From assembly GCF_036864975.1 (NCBI RefSeq), contig NZ_CP104311.1:1094001-1158000 (forward strand): a stretch of DNA of 64,000 nucleotides. The letters run 5' to 3'. Source of the stretch: Methylococcus capsulatus (lineage in GTDB: Bacteria > Pseudomonadota > Gammaproteobacteria > Methylococcales > Methylococcaceae). A program made the position numbers and the translations under genes. The notes below the pieces were generated by a model, which was given only the letters and a program-made list of their open reading frames with translations, did no database searches and was not told the DNA's origin. Numbering within the stretch: position 1 is the first letter of the stretch; every line of letters starts with the position of its first letter. Shown in pieces: positions 30,142-44,276 of this stretch.

Positions 30142-31614
30142 ATGTTCGAAGTCGCAGAGCTCAAATCAAGGCTCGATAAAACCTCCTATGCCGCCCAGGT
30201 TCCCGATCTCCGAATGCAACTTCTGGATTTGCAGCAGATGATTGAACCGGCGGGGATCCCGGTCGTGTTTCTGGTGGCGGGTCTGGATTGCGCGGGAAAG
30301 GGAGACATCATCCACACGCTGAACGAATGGATGGACCCGCGCTACATGGAAACCCATGCCTTCGGGAGGCCTTCGGAAGACGAACGGGAGCGTCCGAACC
30401 ACTGGCGTTACTGGATGGCCCAGCCGCGGCGGGGCCGGATCGGGATTTTCTCGGTCGGCTGGTACGGACCGCCGCTTGCGGACCGGCTGTATTCGCGTAT
30501 CGATGAGGCGGTTTTTCTGGCCGAACTGGCCCACATCAACCGCCTGGAAAAAGCCTGGACCAACGATGGCGCCGTGGTGGTCAAATGCTGGCTGCATCTG
30601 AGCAAGAAACAGCAGCGCAAAATCATCGAAAAGACCGAGAACGATCCCGAGACCCGTTGGAAGATCACCGAAACCGAGCACGAGCACCTCAAGCTTTACG
30701 ACGAATTTCTCGTGATCGCGGAGAAGGCGCTACGGGCGACCAATACCCCGGAGGCCCCGTGGTTCCTGGTCAACGGCTACGACTCGCATTACCGGCGGAT
30801 CGCCGTCGGCCGTCATCTGGCCCAGCGCATCACCGCCCGCCTCGAAGGTGTCCGGGAACAACGTGTCAAACCTGAACCTCCGGTTTCGAGCCCCGGGCCC
30901 AGCATCCTCGGTACGGTGGATCTAAAGGTCAAACTCGGGAAAAAAGCGTATCGGGACGAAAAAACGGCCTTTCAGTCCAAGATCAGCCGCCTCACCCGAT
31001 TGGCACGCCAGCAGAAGCGTTCGGCCATGCTGGTGTTCGAGGGCTGGGATGCGGCAGGCAAGGGGGGCGTCATACGCCGTATCACGCCGGCGATGGATGC
31101 GCGCAACTACCGGGTCATTCCGATCCAGGCGCCGAGCGACGAGGAAAGGGCGCATCACTATCTCTGGCGGTTCTGGCGGCATCTCCCGCGCGATGGCAAC
31201 GTCACTATCTACGACCGGAGCTGGTACGGCAGGGTGCTGGTAGAACGGGTGGAAGGTTTCGCCAGCGACGAGGAATGGCATCGTGCCTATTCGGAAATCA
31301 ATGACTTCGAGGAGGAACTGACCGGCCATGGCATCATCCTGCTCAAGTTCTGGCTGCACATTTCCAAGGACGAGCAGGCCAGGCGGTTCCGCGAGCGCGA
31401 GCAGACCCGTTATAAGCGTTACAAGATCACCGCGGAGGATTTGCGCAACCGGGAGAAATGGGATGCCTATGAACAGGCGGTGAACGACATGGTGACTCAG
31501 ACCAGCACCACCTATGCGCCCTGGCACCTCATCGCTGCCAATGACAAATACCATGCACGCGTCGAAGTGTTTCGTACCCTGTGTAAGGCGTATCAGCGGG
31601 CGCTGAACTACTAG
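30142..31614 (+). CDS. pap: Polyphosphate:AMP phosphotransferase (two-domain PPK2)
   Basis: 490 residues from ATG 30142. Two tandem PPK2 kinase domains: the first with Walker [10 protein letters not shown] (about residue 46), the second with [10 protein letters not shown] (about 298), each followed by its lid region ([32 protein letters not shown]) and Walker B-like segment ([25 protein letters not shown]). Two-domain PPK2 class II enzymes phosphorylate AMP to ADP with polyphosphate. The first domain has diverged ([10 protein letters not shown] in place of YDRSWYGR), as usual for the inactive half. It lies between the candidate oriC and mnmG. Confidence 0.9.
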   Translation: MFEVAELKSRLDKTSYAAQVPDLRMQLLDLQQMIEPAGIPVVFLVAGLDCAGKGDIIHTLNEWMDPRYMETHAFGRPSEDERERPNHWRYWMAQPRRGRIGIFSVGWYGPPLADRLYSRIDEAVFLAELAHINRLEKAWTNDGAVVVKCWLHLSKKQQRKIIEKTENDPETRWKITETEHEHLKLYDEFLVIAEKALRATNTPEAPWFLVNGYDSHYRRIAVGRHLAQRITARLEGVREQRVKPEPPVSSPGPSILGTVDLKVKLGKKAYRDEKTAFQSKISRLTRLARQQKRSAMLVFEGWDAAGKGGVIRRITPAMDARNYRVIPIQAPSDEERAHHYLWRFWRHLPRDGNVTIYDRSWYGRVLVERVEGFASDEEWHRAYSEINDFEEELTGHGIILLKFWLHISKDEQARRFREREQTRYKRYKITAEDLRNREKWDAYEQAVNDMVTQTSTTYAPWHLIAANDKYHARVEVFRTLCKAYQRALNY

Positions 31615-31697
31615 ACTTGCCTAACGGCATGAAAAATCTGGTAAACTTCGCCCCCCTCATAGCATTCCCAGCCGGACCGAAGCCGGCGGAGTCCCCG

Positions 31698-33584
31698 ATG
31701 TTTTTCCACGACGAATTCGACGTGATCGTAGTCGGCGGCGGACACGCCGGCACCGAGGCCGCTCTGGCCGCGGCGCGGACGGGCGTGCGCACCCTGTTGT
31801 TGACGCAGAATGTCGAGACCCTGGGCCAGATGAGCTGCAATCCGGCCATCGGCGGCATCGGCAAGGGGCATCTGGTGAAGGAAATCGATGCCATGGGCGG
31901 TCTCATGGCACGGGCGGCGGACCGGGCAGGTATCCAGTTCCGCATCCTCAACGCGAGCAAGGGGCCCGCTGTGCGGGCGACCCGGGCGCAGGCGGATCGC
32001 AGCCTCTACCGCAGGGCGGTGCGCGAGGGACTGAGCGTCCAGGAAAACCTCAGCCTGTTCCAGCAAACCGTGGTCGACTTGATCGTCGAAGGTGGCAGAG
32101 CGGCTGGCGTCGTCACCCAGATGGGACTCAAGTTCCGTTCCCGCTGCGTGGTGCTCACGGTCGGGACGTTCCTGGCCGGACGCATCCACATCGGCCTGGA
32201 AAACTACGAGGGCGGCCGGGCGGGCGATCCGCCGGCGACCGATCTCGCGCGGCGCCTGCGAGATCTGGGATTCAAGGTCGCGCGGCTGAAGACTGGCACC
32301 CCCCCGCGCATCGACCGCCGCAGCGTCGACTTCAGCCGGATGGTGGAACAGCCGGGCGATGATCCAACGCCGGTGTTTTCCTTCCTCGGCAGGCGCGAGG
32401 AGCACCCGCCTCAGGTGTCGTGTTACATCACCCGCACCAACGAACGTACCCATGAGCTGATTCGAGCCGGTCTCGACCGGTCGCCGATGTTCACCGGCGT
32501 GATCGAAGGCATTGGCCCGCGCTACTGCCCTTCCATCGAAGACAAGGTGGTGCGCTTCGCCGAGCGCAATTCGCACCAGATTTTCGTCGAGCCGGAAGGT
32601 CTCGACAGCCTGGAAATCTATCCCAACGGCATTTCCACCAGCCTGCCCTTTGACGTCCAACTTGCCGTGGTGCGCTCGATCCAGGGGTTCGAGAACGCCC
32701 GGATCACCCGCCCCGGCTATGCGATCGAATACGATTTCTTCGACCCGCAGGATCTCCGTTACTCGTTGGAAACGCGCCACATGGAGAACCTGTTTTTCGC
32801 CGGCCAGATCAATGGCACCACGGGCTACGAGGAGGCCGCCGCGCAGGGGTTGCTGGCTGGTTTGAACGCGGCGCGCAAAGCGCGTGACTTGGAACCCTGG
32901 TGGCCGAGCCGGGGCGAGGCCTACCTCGGTGTGCTGGTCGACGACCTCATCACCCGCGGCACGTCCGAACCGTACCGTATGTTCACCAGCCGCGCCGAGT
33001 ACCGCTTGGTGCTGCGCGAAGACAATGCCGATCTGCGCCTCACTGAAACCGGCCGTGCCCTGGGATTGGTGGACGATGCGCGCTGGGCGGCATTCGAAGC
33101 CAAGCGCGAAGCCATCGAGACGCTGGGCGGGCGTCTTGCCGCGCGGCGTATCCGCCCCGACAGCAGTCCAGCCGAAAGCCGGAACGCGCTCGCCGCGATA
33201 CCGCTGCAGCGCGAAGCCAGTCTACTGGATCTGCTCAGGCGCCCGGATGTCGGCCTGGAACTTCTCGCCGGCTATGCTCCGGAGCTGTTCGAAGGTATGG
33301 ATGGGGCGGTGCGGGAACAGGTGGAAATCGCAGCCAAGTACACCGGCTACATCGAACGCCAGCAGGCCGAAATCGAGCGCGTCCGGCGCTACGAGGCTTG
33401 GCAGTTGCCGGACTCCATGGATTACGGCAAGGTCGTCGGGCTCTCCAACGAAGTGCGGGAAAAGCTCGGCCGGGTCAAGCCCGCCACGGTCGGGCAGGCG
33501 GCGCGTATTCCCGGCATCACCCCGGCGGCGATCTCGCTGCTGCTGGTGCATTTGCGCAGAACCGGCGCAGCGCAATGCCCCTGA
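31698..33584 (+). CDS. mnmG: tRNA uridine-5-carboxymethylaminomethyl modification enzyme MnmG
   Basis: 628 residues from ATG 31698 with GGCGGAG upstream, matching the family length and its usual N-terminus ([20 protein letters not shown], the FAD-binding GxGxxG). Further signatures are [29 protein letters not shown] and [14 protein letters not shown]. With MnmE it modifies the wobble uridine of several tRNAs. Earlier in-frame ATGs (from 31617) precede no family sequence. It overlaps rsmG by 10 bases. Confidence 0.97.
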   Translation: MFFHDEFDVIVVGGGHAGTEAALAAARTGVRTLLLTQNVETLGQMSCNPAIGGIGKGHLVKEIDAMGGLMARAADRAGIQFRILNASKGPAVRATRAQADRSLYRRAVREGLSVQENLSLFQQTVVDLIVEGGRAAGVVTQMGLKFRSRCVVLTVGTFLAGRIHIGLENYEGGRAGDPPATDLARRLRDLGFKVARLKTGTPPRIDRRSVDFSRMVEQPGDDPTPVFSFLGRREEHPPQVSCYITRTNERTHELIRAGLDRSPMFTGVIEGIGPRYCPSIEDKVVRFAERNSHQIFVEPEGLDSLEIYPNGISTSLPFDVQLAVVRSIQGFENARITRPGYAIEYDFFDPQDLRYSLETRHMENLFFAGQINGTTGYEEAAAQGLLAGLNAARKARDLEPWWPSRGEAYLGVLVDDLITRGTSEPYRMFTSRAEYRLVLREDNADLRLTETGRALGLVDDARWAAFEAKREAIETLGGRLAARRIRPDSSPAESRNALAAIPLQREASLLDLLRRPDVGLELLAGYAPELFEGMDGAVREQVEIAAKYTGYIERQQAEIERVRRYEAWQLPDSMDYGKVVGLSNEVREKLGRVKPATVGQAARIPGITPAAISLLLVHLRRTGAAQCP

Positions 33585-34207
33585 ACGCGATGCTCGAGCG
33601 GGGTTTGAGCGAACTGGGATCGACGGCCGGGTGCGGTCAGCGCGAACGTCTGCTCCAATTTCTCGAACTATTGCGCCGATGGAACCGGGTGTACAGTCTC
33701 ACGGCCATTGAAGACCCCCGCGAAGGCGTGCGGCTGCACCTTCTGGACAGCCTTTCGATCGCATCCTTCCTTTATGGCGAGCGGGTACTCGACGTGGGGA
33801 CCGGCCCGGGACTGCCCGGCATTCCCTTGGCGATCATGCAACCGGATCGGCGGTTCGTCTTGCTCGACTGCAACGCGAAGAAGATCCGTTTCGTCCGGCA
33901 GGCGGTGATTGAGCTGGGCCTGGTCAACGTCGTGCCGGTGCAGGCGCGGGTCGAATCTTTCACCGACCCGGCGGGTTTCGACTGCGTGCTGGCGCGGGCC
34001 TATGCCTCGCTGGCGGAAATCTGGGCCGATGCGAGCCGTCTGCTCAAGACCGGCGGCTCTGTGCTGGCCCTCAAAGGACGCCGGCCCGAGACCGAACTCG
34101 GTGATCTTCCGGCCGGCGTCGCGGTCGGCATCCATCGGTTGCGAGTGCCCGGCGTTGACGCGGAACGGCATCTTGCAGAACTGAGGCCGACAGGGCAGGA
34201 TTCGTAA
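33575..34207 (+). CDS. rsmG: 16S rRNA (guanine527-N7)-methyltransferase RsmG
   Basis: 210 residues from ATG 33575 (alternative ATG 33590). [29 protein letters not shown], the SAM-binding motif [17 protein letters not shown] and [14 protein letters not shown] are all RsmG signatures. It methylates N7 of G527 in 16S rRNA. It overlaps mnmG by 10 bases and its stop touches the parA start (TAAATG). Confidence 0.95.
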   Translation: MPLNAMLERGLSELGSTAGCGQRERLLQFLELLRRWNRVYSLTAIEDPREGVRLHLLDSLSIASFLYGERVLDVGTGPGLPGIPLAIMQPDRRFVLLDCNAKKIRFVRQAVIELGLVNVVPVQARVESFTDPAGFDCVLARAYASLAEIWADASRLLKTGGSVLALKGRRPETELGDLPAGVAVGIHRLRVPGVDAERHLAELRPTGQDS

Positions 34208-34996
34208 ATGGGCAAGGCAAAGATCATCGCAATCGCGAATCAGAAAGGGGGGGTCGGCAAGACCACGACCGGTGTCAACCTGGCGGCATCGCTCGCGGTC
34301 ACGAAAAACAGGGTGTTGCTGATCGATCTCGATCCCCAGGGCAACGCAACCATGGGATGCGGCGTCGACAAGCGAACGTTGCGCCGGTCGAGCTACCAGG
34401 TGCTGATCCGGCAGGTGCCGGCGGCGGATGCGATCATTGAACTCGACGGACCGGGTTTCGATCTCATTCCCAGTAATTCGGATCTGGCAGCGGCACAGGT
34501 CGACCTCCTCCAGATCGAAGGGCGCGACCGGTGCCTTGCCGAGGCCCTGGAACCCTGTCTCGGTCGTTACCGGTTCGTCCTGATCGACTGTCCGCCCTCG
34601 CTGAACATGCTGACGATCAACGCCCTGGTGGCAGCCGACAGCGTGCTGATCCCTATGCAGTGTGAGTACTACGCGCTGGAAGGACTGTCCGATCTGATGG
34701 ATACCCTGGGCAAGATCCGCGCGACCGTGAATCCCCGCTTGGCGGTGGAAGGTCTGCTGCGCACCATGTACGACACCCGTAGCCGGCTTGCCAACGAGGT
34801 GTCCGAGCAACTCTTAGAGCATTTCCCGGACCGGGTATTCCGCACCGTCATCCCGCGCAACATCCGGCTGGCTGAAGCGCCGAGCCACGGCGTGCCGGTC
34901 ATGTACCACGACAAAAGTTCCAAAGGGGCGCTGGCCTATCTGGCGCTGGCGGGTGAAATCGTCCGGCGCAATGAGCGTAGTACCGCCGCCGCGTAG
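34208..34996 (+). CDS. parA: Chromosome-partitioning ATPase ParA
   Basis: 262 residues. Deviant Walker A ANQKGGVGKTTTGVNLAASL at the N-terminus, VLLIDLDPQGNATMGCGV, VLIDCPPSLNMLTINALVAA and SHGVPVMYHDKSSKGALAYL are the chromosomal ParA/Soj signatures. With ParB it segregates the origin region, which fits its place 4 kb from the candidate oriC. It is directly after rsmG and 21 bases before parB. Confidence 0.97.
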   Translation: MGKAKIIAIANQKGGVGKTTTGVNLAASLAVTKNRVLLIDLDPQGNATMGCGVDKRTLRRSSYQVLIRQVPAADAIIELDGPGFDLIPSNSDLAAAQVDLLQIEGRDRCLAEALEPCLGRYRFVLIDCPPSLNMLTINALVAADSVLIPMQCEYYALEGLSDLMDTLGKIRATVNPRLAVEGLLRTMYDTRSRLANEVSEQLLEHFPDRVFRTVIPRNIRLAEAPSHGVPVMYHDKSSKGALAYLALAGEIVRRNERSTAAA

Positions 34997-35017
34997 AAAA
35001 CGAGCGAACCGACGAGC

Positions 35018-35866
35018 ATGAAGAAACCCGCCTTGGGCAGGGGCCTGGAAGCCCTACTGGGAGACACCGGGCTGGATACGAAGCAGGAGTCCGTGCGGAA
35101 ACTTCCCATCGAGCACCTGGAACCGAGTCCGTTCCAGCCGCGCAAGGATTTCGACCCGGCCAAACTGCGCGAACTCGCCGATTCCATCAGCGCCCAGGGT
35201 ATCGTCCAGCCGATCGTGGTGCGTTCTTCGGGGGCGGGGCGTTACCAGATCGTTGCCGGCGAACGGCGCTGGCGCGCCGCCCAGCTCGCCGGCATCCGCG
35301 AAGTGCCGGTCGTGGTGCGCGAAGTGCCGGACCAGGCCGCCCTCGCCATTGCGCTGATCGAAAACATACAGCGCGAAGACCTGAATCCGCTGGAAGAAGC
35401 CGAAGCGATCCAGCGCTTGCTGGAAGAGTATCGGATGACCCATCAGCAAGTGGCCGATGCCCTCGGCAAGTCCCGCGTAACCATTACCAATCTCAACCGA
35501 CTCAATGAGTTACATGCCGATGCCAAGGCGTTGCTGCGCGCCGGGGACATCGACATGGGCCATGCCAGGGCCTTGCTCGCCCTCCCTTTCAGCGAACAGG
35601 GGGAAGCCGCTCGGCGGGTGGCCGAAAAGCGTTTGAGCGTGCGGGAAACCGAGTCTCTGGTGAATGGCCTGTTGAAAGCCGCCGAAGCCGGTCCGAAACC
35701 GGCCATGGTCGTCGATCCCGACATCGCCCGGCTGGAGCGGCGTATGGCCGAGCGGCTGGGCGCCGGTGTCCGGATTCAGCATGGTGCGAAAGGGGCGGGC
35801 AGGCTCGTCATCTCCTATGCCAGCCTGGAACAACTCGAGGGTTTGCTGGCGCGCTTCGAACGCTGA
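35018..35866 (+). CDS. parB: Chromosome-partitioning protein ParB
   Basis: 282 residues. It starts KKPALGRGLEALLGD, followed by the ParB/Sulfiredoxin CTPase region (PIEHLEPSPFQPRKDFD; QIVAGERRWRAAQLAGI, with GERRxRA) and LIENIQREDLNPLEEAEAIQ. The helix-turn-helix (QVADALGKSRVTITNLNRL) and a C-terminal dimerisation domain follow. It binds parS sites and loads onto DNA with CTP. No consensus parS site was recognised in this window. Confidence 0.96.
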   Translation: MKKPALGRGLEALLGDTGLDTKQESVRKLPIEHLEPSPFQPRKDFDPAKLRELADSISAQGIVQPIVVRSSGAGRYQIVAGERRWRAAQLAGIREVPVVVREVPDQAALAIALIENIQREDLNPLEEAEAIQRLLEEYRMTHQQVADALGKSRVTITNLNRLNELHADAKALLRAGDIDMGHARALLALPFSEQGEAARRVAEKRLSVRETESLVNGLLKAAEAGPKPAMVVDPDIARLERRMAERLGAGVRIQHGAKGAGRLVISYASLEQLEGLLARFER

Positions 35867-35872
35867 ACCGGT

Positions 35873-35901
35873 TTGATCTTTGGAAAACCCGCTGCTATGA
35901 T
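35873..35901 (+). promoter_or_regulatory. Sigma-70-type promoter for the atp operon
   Basis: TTGATC (35873-35878) and TATGAT (35896-35901) are separated by exactly 17 bases, 21 bases before the atpI start. A strong consensus match at the parB/atpI junction. Confidence 0.65.
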
Positions 35902-35921
35902 GCCGCGGCGTTTGTGCGGGG

Positions 35922-36299
35922 ATGCCTGAAATGTTAGGCGGGCGTTTGTACGGGGGGGTACGACGGATCATCCGCTGGCAACTCGTCGTGATGGTTGTCT
36001 GCGGAGCGATTGCCTACGTCGCAGGCGGATGGAAAACAGCAATATCGGCATCTGCAGGGGGGCTGATCGCGTTCTTACCGAATGCGTTCTTCGCACTCCG
36101 TTTCGGCTTCTTCGACCCGACCCGGAGCGCCCGCGACATCGTGCGGGCCTTCTATGTCGGCGAGTCCATGAAGCTCGTCTTGACCGGCGTCCTGTTCTTC
36201 CTGGCATTTCAATTCCGCGAACTAGAATTTTTGCCGCTTTTCTCCGGATTTATAGGGGCACTCGGGGTGTATTGGATCGCCCTGCTGCAACGAATTTGA
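35922..36299 (+). CDS. atpI: ATP synthase subunit I
   Basis: 125 residues with four membrane segments (about 18-32, 36-56, 75-95, 99-120), e.g. WQLVVMVVCGAIAYVAGGW and AGGLIAFLPNAFFALRFGFF, the AtpI/ATP synthase I pattern. AtpI assists assembly of the c-ring and is the usual first gene of the operon. The start could also be the ATG 9 bases later. It lies 21 bases before atpB. Confidence 0.88.
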   Translation: MPEMLGGRLYGGVRRIIRWQLVVMVVCGAIAYVAGGWKTAISASAGGLIAFLPNAFFALRFGFFDPTRSARDIVRAFYVGESMKLVLTGVLFFLAFQFRELEFLPLFSGFIGALGVYWIALLQRI

Positions 36300-37100
<801 letters not shown>

Positions 37101-37140
37101 GGGATGCTCCCGGTTCTTTTTTCTAAATCACTTTAACTGA

Positions 37141-37401
<261 letters not shown>

Positions 37402-37463
37402 GCTGACCCTTCGCATACGGTTGAAACCTTAGCGAAAGCACTCAAGCAAGTGAGGACAGCGCC

Positions 37464-37937
37464 GTGAACATCAATGCCACGCTATTCGGGCAAATGGTCA
37501 CATTCGCGCTTCTGGTGTGGTTCACCATGAAGTACGTCTGGCCGCCCCTATTGCAAGCTCTGGAAGAGCGCAAGAAAAAAATCGCCGAAGGTCTGGCTGC
37601 GGCCGAAAAAGGCAAACATGAGATGGAGCTCGCCGAAAAGCGGGCGACCACCGCTTTGAAGGAAGCCAAGGACAAGGCTGCGGAGATCGTGAACCTGGCT
37701 CAAAAGCGCGCCAACGCCCTGGTGGACGAATCCAAGGAGGCGGCCAAGATCGAGGGTGAGCGTATCCTCGCGAATGCCCGGTCCGAGATCGACCGTGAGC
37801 TGGAAAATGCCAAGGAAGAGCTCCGTAAACAGGTTTCCGTGCTGGCGATCAGTGCCGCCGAGAGAATCCTGCAGCGGGAGGTCGACCAGAATAAGCACAA
37901 GGAAATCCTCGCCGGACTCGGCAAGCAGTTGGGCTAG
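37464..37937 (+). CDS. atpF: F0F1 ATP synthase subunit b
   Basis: 157 residues. One N-terminal membrane helix ([20 protein letters not shown]) then a long charged coiled coil (about 30-150), as in the dimeric peripheral stalk. A single b gene, not the b/b' pair of phototrophs. 6 bases before atpH. Confidence 0.96.
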   Translation: MNINATLFGQMVTFALLVWFTMKYVWPPLLQALEERKKKIAEGLAAAEKGKHEMELAEKRATTALKEAKDKAAEIVNLAQKRANALVDESKEAAKIEGERILANARSEIDRELENAKEELRKQVSVLAISAAERILQREVDQNKHKEILAGLGKQLG

Positions 37938-37943
37938 ACACCG

Positions 37944-38480
37944 ATGAGCGAACTGACCACCCTGGCCCGCCCCTATGCCGTCGCCGTATTCAAGGCGGCC
38001 AAGGAAGCCGGCAACACGCAGGAATGGGCCGATATGCTCGAATTCCTGAAGCACGTCATGGCCGATCCCCTCATGCAGCGGGCCGCCAGCGATCCGAAGG
38101 TAGGCAAGGACAAGTTCATCGCCAACTTCCTGGACCTCTGCAAAGGCCATGTCACTCCGGAAGGCGAGAATTTCATTCGTCTTCTGGCGAGCAACGGCCG
38201 CCTGGGGCTGGTCGGGGCGATCGCCGACATGTTCGCCGAATTCCGGGCGGAGGAGGAAGGTTACGTCGATGTCGACGTCATTACCGCCTATCCGCTCGAA
38301 GAGAGCGAAAAAACGAATCTCAATGCGTTGGTGGAAAAGTGGATGTCGCGTAAGGGGCGCCTTCACGTCACCGTGGATGAATCCCTGATCGCCGGCGTCA
38401 TCCTGCGCGCCGGCGGCCGGGTCGTCGATGCTTCCATCCGTGGCCAGCTCCAGCGACTGGCGAAACGACTCTCCAATTAA
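37944..38480 (+). CDS. atpH: F0F1 ATP synthase subunit delta
   Basis: 178 residues. ARPYAVAVFKAAKEAGN at the N-terminus and LIAGVILRAGGRVVDASIRG near the C-terminus are delta/OSCP signatures. It joins the peripheral stalk to the F1 head. Confidence 0.96.
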   Translation: MSELTTLARPYAVAVFKAAKEAGNTQEWADMLEFLKHVMADPLMQRAASDPKVGKDKFIANFLDLCKGHVTPEGENFIRLLASNGRLGLVGAIADMFAEFRAEEEGYVDVDVITAYPLEESEKTNLNALVEKWMSRKGRLHVTVDESLIAGVILRAGGRVVDASIRGQLQRLAKRLSN

Positions 38481-38494
38481 AATGAGACAGTATC

Positions 38495-40036
38495 ATGCAA
38501 TTGAACGCGTCTGAAATCAGTGAACTCATCAAGCAGAGGATCGGGAAGTTCGATCTCGGCGTTGAGTCACGCAGCGAAGGAACCATAGTCAGCCTGACTG
38601 ACGGCATCGTCCGCATCCACGGTCTGCAAGACGTGATGCAAGGGGAAATGGTGGAGTTTCCGGGCAGCACTTACGGTATGGCGCTGAATCTGGAGCGCGA
38701 CTCCGTCGGTGCCGTGGTGCTCGGTTCCTACGAGCATCTTTCCGAAGGCGACACGGCCAAATGCACCGGGCGCATTCTGGAAGTGCCGGTGGGTGAGGCG
38801 CTGCTCGGCCGTGTGGTCGACGCGCTGGGCAACCCGATCGACGGCGCCGGGCCGATCGATGCGAAGGCGTTCTCGCCGATCGAGAAGATCGCGCCGGGCG
38901 TCATCTCGCGCCAGTCCGTGAGCCAGCCGCTGCAGACCGGTCTCAAGGCCATCGACTCGATGATCCCGGTGGGCCGGGGTCAGCGCGAGCTGATCATCGG
39001 TGACCGTCAGACCGGCAAGACCGCCATAGCGATCGACGCCATCATCAATCAGAAGGGCACCGGCGTTAAGTGCATCTACGTCGCCGTCGGCCAGAAGCAG
39101 TCCTCGATCGCCAACGTGGTGCGCAAGCTGCAGGAGCATGGCGCGATGGAGCACACCATCGTCGTATCGGCCTCGGCTTCCGAATCCGCAGCGCTGCAGT
39201 TCATCGCCCCTTATTCCGGTTGTGCGATGGGCGAGTATTTCCGCGACCGCGGCGACGATGCGCTCATCATCTATGACGACCTGACCAAGCAGGCCTGGGC
39301 CTACCGCCAGATTTCGCTGCTGCTGCGCCGTCCCCCGGGCCGTGAAGCGTATCCGGGCGACGTGTTCTATTTGCATTCGCGCCTGTTGGAACGCGCATCG
39401 CGGATCAACGCGGAAGAGGTCGAGCGCCTCACCAAGGGTGAGGTGAAGGGCAAGACCGGCTCACTGACCGCCCTGCCCATCATCGAAACCCAGGCCGGCG
39501 ACGTTTCCGCCTTCGTGCCGACCAACGTGATCTCGATCACCGATGGCCAGATCTTCCTGGAAACCAATCTGTTCAACGCAGGCATCCGTCCGGCCGTGAA
39601 CGCCGGTTTGTCGGTGTCGCGCGTCGGCGGCGCGGCGCAGACCAAGATCATCAAGAAACTCGGTGGCGGCATCCGTCTCGATCTCGCCCAGTACCGCGAA
39701 CTCGCGGCTTTCGCTCAGTTCGCATCCGACCTGGACGAGGCGACCCGCAAGCAGATCGAACGCGGCCAGCGGGTCACCGAGCTGATGAAGCAGAACCAGT
39801 ATTCGCCGATGAGCATCGCCCAGATGGCCGTTTCCCTGTTCGCCGCCAATGAGGGTTATCTGGACGACATCGAGGTCAGCAAGGTGCGCGACTTCGAGGA
39901 TGCCCTGCAGGAGTACATGAAGTCGCAGTGTGCCGAACTGTTGAAGTCGATCGACGCCACCGGCGATTACAACGACGCGATCCAGGCCGGCTTGCACGAA
40001 GCGATCAAGAAGTTCAAAGCGACTCACGCCTGGTAA
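38495..40036 (+). CDS. atpA: F0F1 ATP synthase subunit alpha
   Basis: 513 residues, the E. coli length. Walker [16 protein letters not shown], the [11 protein letters not shown] (VGGSAQ-type) signature and the alpha-specific [14 protein letters not shown]-like segment (here [14 protein letters not shown]) identify the non-catalytic subunit. The start [16 protein letters not shown] is standard. Confidence 0.98.
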   Translation: MQLNASEISELIKQRIGKFDLGVESRSEGTIVSLTDGIVRIHGLQDVMQGEMVEFPGSTYGMALNLERDSVGAVVLGSYEHLSEGDTAKCTGRILEVPVGEALLGRVVDALGNPIDGAGPIDAKAFSPIEKIAPGVISRQSVSQPLQTGLKAIDSMIPVGRGQRELIIGDRQTGKTAIAIDAIINQKGTGVKCIYVAVGQKQSSIANVVRKLQEHGAMEHTIVVSASASESAALQFIAPYSGCAMGEYFRDRGDDALIIYDDLTKQAWAYRQISLLLRRPPGREAYPGDVFYLHSRLLERASRINAEEVERLTKGEVKGKTGSLTALPIIETQAGDVSAFVPTNVISITDGQIFLETNLFNAGIRPAVNAGLSVSRVGGAAQTKIIKKLGGGIRLDLAQYRELAAFAQFASDLDEATRKQIERGQRVTELMKQNQYSPMSIAQMAVSLFAANEGYLDDIEVSKVRDFEDALQEYMKSQCAELLKSIDATGDYNDAIQAGLHEAIKKFKATHAW

Positions 40037-40046
40037 AGGTGCAGCC

Positions 40047-42328
<2,282 letters not shown>

Positions 42329-42353
42329 CCGGTCGCCATAGGAGGTAACTGAG

Positions 42354-42776
42354 ATGGCCATGACGATGCATGTGGACATCGTGAGTGCGGAAGGCGAGAT
42401 CTTTTCCGGGCAGGCCGAGCTGGTCGTGGCGCCGGCCCAGGAAGGCGAGGTCGGTATCGCCGCCAGGCACGCGCCTTTCCTGTCCCCGCTGAAGCCGGGC
42501 GAGGTCCGGGTCAAGAGCGAGGGGCAGGAGCCGTTGTCGTTCTACGTCTCCGGCGGCATGCTGGAGGTGCAGCCGTACCTGGTGACGATCCTTTCGGAAA
42601 CCGCGGTGCGCGCAAAAGACATCGACGAAGCCGCGGCGCAGGAAGCCAAGCGGGCGGCCGAGGAAGCGCTGGCAGACCGCTCCGGCCGCCTGGAATACGC
42701 CAAGGCCCAGGCGCAGTTGGCGGAGGCGGTGGCGCAGCTGCGGACACTGGAGAATTACCGCAAGGGCCGGGCTTAA
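42354..42776 (+). CDS. atpC: F0F1 ATP synthase subunit epsilon
   Basis: 140 residues. An ideal GGAGGTAACTGAG precedes the ATG. The N-terminal beta sandwich ([40 protein letters not shown]) and C-terminal helical hairpin ([13 protein letters not shown]) are those of epsilon, which couples rotor and head and can inhibit hydrolysis. Last gene of the atp operon, followed by a terminator. Confidence 0.96.
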   Translation: MAMTMHVDIVSAEGEIFSGQAELVVAPAQEGEVGIAARHAPFLSPLKPGEVRVKSEGQEPLSFYVSGGMLEVQPYLVTILSETAVRAKDIDEAAAQEAKRAAEEALADRSGRLEYAKAQAQLAEAVAQLRTLENYRKGRA

Positions 42777-42798
42777 TCGGCCCTCCCGCGGTCAAAGG

Positions 42799-42842
42799 CC
42801 CGGTAAAGGTGATGATATGCTTCATCTTTGCCGGGTTTTTTT
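42799..42842 (+). terminator. Rho-independent terminator of the atp operon
   Basis: CCCGGTAAAGGTGATGA (42799-42815) pairs with TCATCTTTGCCGGG (42822-42834) with small mismatches, followed by a run of eight T at 42835-42842. It sits 23 bases after the atpC stop and before glmU. Confidence 0.85.
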
Positions 42843-42890
42843 GTTGGCGAAAAAACCCGCTTTTTCGTTGATCCTCGTGAGGAGACCTGA

Positions 42891-44276
42891 GTGGAAGTCA
42901 TTGCTCTCATTCTGGCGGCGGGCCAGGGGACGCGCATGCGTTCCGCTAGGCCGAAGGTTCTGCACCGGATTGGCGGCCTTTGCCTGCTCGAGCATGTCTA
43001 CCGGCTGGCGGCGGCGCTCGAAGTCCGCGAAACGGTCATCGTTTACGGCCACGGCGGTGAGCAGGCGCTCGCCACGCTGGGGCATTTGCCGGCGACCTGG
43101 ATCGAGCAAAAGGAGCGCAAAGGGACCGGCCACGCCGTGATGCAGGCCGTGGATCGGATCGGTGACGATTCGAAGGTCCTCGTTCTGTACGGCGATGTCC
43201 CGCTTCTGAAAAGGGAAACGGTGGAAACCCTGCTGCACCATGCCGGTGAAGGGAGCCTAGGGCTTTTGACGGTCGAGCTGGACAACCCGACCGGTTACGG
43301 CCGCATCATTCGGGACGCCACCGGCAAGGTGCTGCGCATCGTCGAGGAGAAGGACGCCACGCCGGAAGAACGTGCCGTCCGCGAGGTCAACACCGGCATC
43401 CTGGCGGTCGAAGGTGCAGCGCTGAAGCGTTGGCTGAAATCCTTGCGGAACGACAACGCCCAGGGCGAGTACTATCTCACCGATATCATTGGCATGGCGG
43501 TAGCGGAAGGTTATTTCGTCGATGCGACGCATCCGGCCAGCCCGGACGAAGTGCTCGGCGTGAACGATCGCCGGCAACTGGCCGAATTGGAGCGAATCTT
43601 TCAGGGACGCCAGGCGCATGCGTTGATGGAGCGGGGCGTGACCCTGCACGACCCGGCGCGTTTCGACTTGAGAGGTGAAATCGTCGAACTGGGTCGTGAC
43701 GTGGAAATCGACGTCAACGTGATTCTCGAAGGAAGGATCGCCTTGGGCGACGAGGTGCGCATCGGTCCCAACGTTTATCTGAAGGACACTGTGATAGGAC
43801 CGGGCGTGGTGGTCCTCGCCAACAGCGTGATCGAGGGCGCGGTGATCGGTGCGGGTTCCAGGATCGGACCTTTCGCCCGGCTGAGGCCGGAATCCGTGCT
43901 CGCCGAGGAGGTCCATATCGGCAATTTCGTGGAAGTGAAGAAATCCGACATCGCCTCCGGCTCCAAGGTCAACCATTTGAGCTACATCGGCGATGCGAGC
44001 ATCGGCGGCGGTGTCAACGTCGGTGCCGGCACCATCACCTGCAACTATGACGGGGTCAACAAGCACCGGACCATCATCGAGGACGGCGCGTTCATCGGCT
44101 CCGATACCCAGCTCGTCGCCCCGGTCCGGGTGGGGCGAAATGCCACCATCGGCGCCGGTTCCACCATCACCCGGGATGCCCCGGAAGACTGCCTGACGCT
44201 CAGCCGTGCCAGACAGCTCAGCGTGGAAGGCTGGAAACGTCCGGAAAAAGCGAGGAAAGAACCATGTGCGGAATAG
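42891..44276 (+). CDS. glmU: Bifunctional UDP-GlcNAc pyrophosphorylase/glucosamine-1-P acetyltransferase
   Basis: 461 residues from a GTG start with GAGGAG about 8 bases before it. The N-terminal uridylyltransferase has [20 protein letters not shown] and VLYGDVPLL; the C-terminal left-handed beta-helix (about 250-440) has hexapeptide repeats and [20 protein letters not shown] with the acetyltransferase residues. It makes UDP-GlcNAc for peptidoglycan and lipopolysaccharide. It overlaps glmS by 13 bases. Confidence 0.97.
   Translation: MEVIALILAAGQGTRMRSARPKVLHRIGGLCLLEHVYRLAAALEVRETVIVYGHGGEQALATLGHLPATWIEQKERKGTGHAVMQAVDRIGDDSKVLVLYGDVPLLKRETVETLLHHAGEGSLGLLTVELDNPTGYGRIIRDATGKVLRIVEEKDATPEERAVREVNTGILAVEGAALKRWLKSLRNDNAQGEYYLTDIIGMAVAEGYFVDATHPASPDEVLGVNDRRQLAELERIFQGRQAHALMERGVTLHDPARFDLRGEIVELGRDVEIDVNVILEGRIALGDEVRIGPNVYLKDTVIGPGVVVLANSVIEGAVIGAGSRIGPFARLRPESVLAEEVHIGNFVEVKKSDIASGSKVNHLSYIGDASIGGGVNVGAGTITCNYDGVNKHRTIIEDGAFIGSDTQLVAPVRVGRNATIGAGSTITRDAPEDCLTLSRARQLSVEGWKRPEKARKEPCAE

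Noticed and set aside
34208-35866. parS centromere site near parAB
   Set aside because: No copy of the TGTTTCACGTGAAACA or TGTTCCACGTGGAACA type palindrome was recognised by eye; a computed search would be needed.
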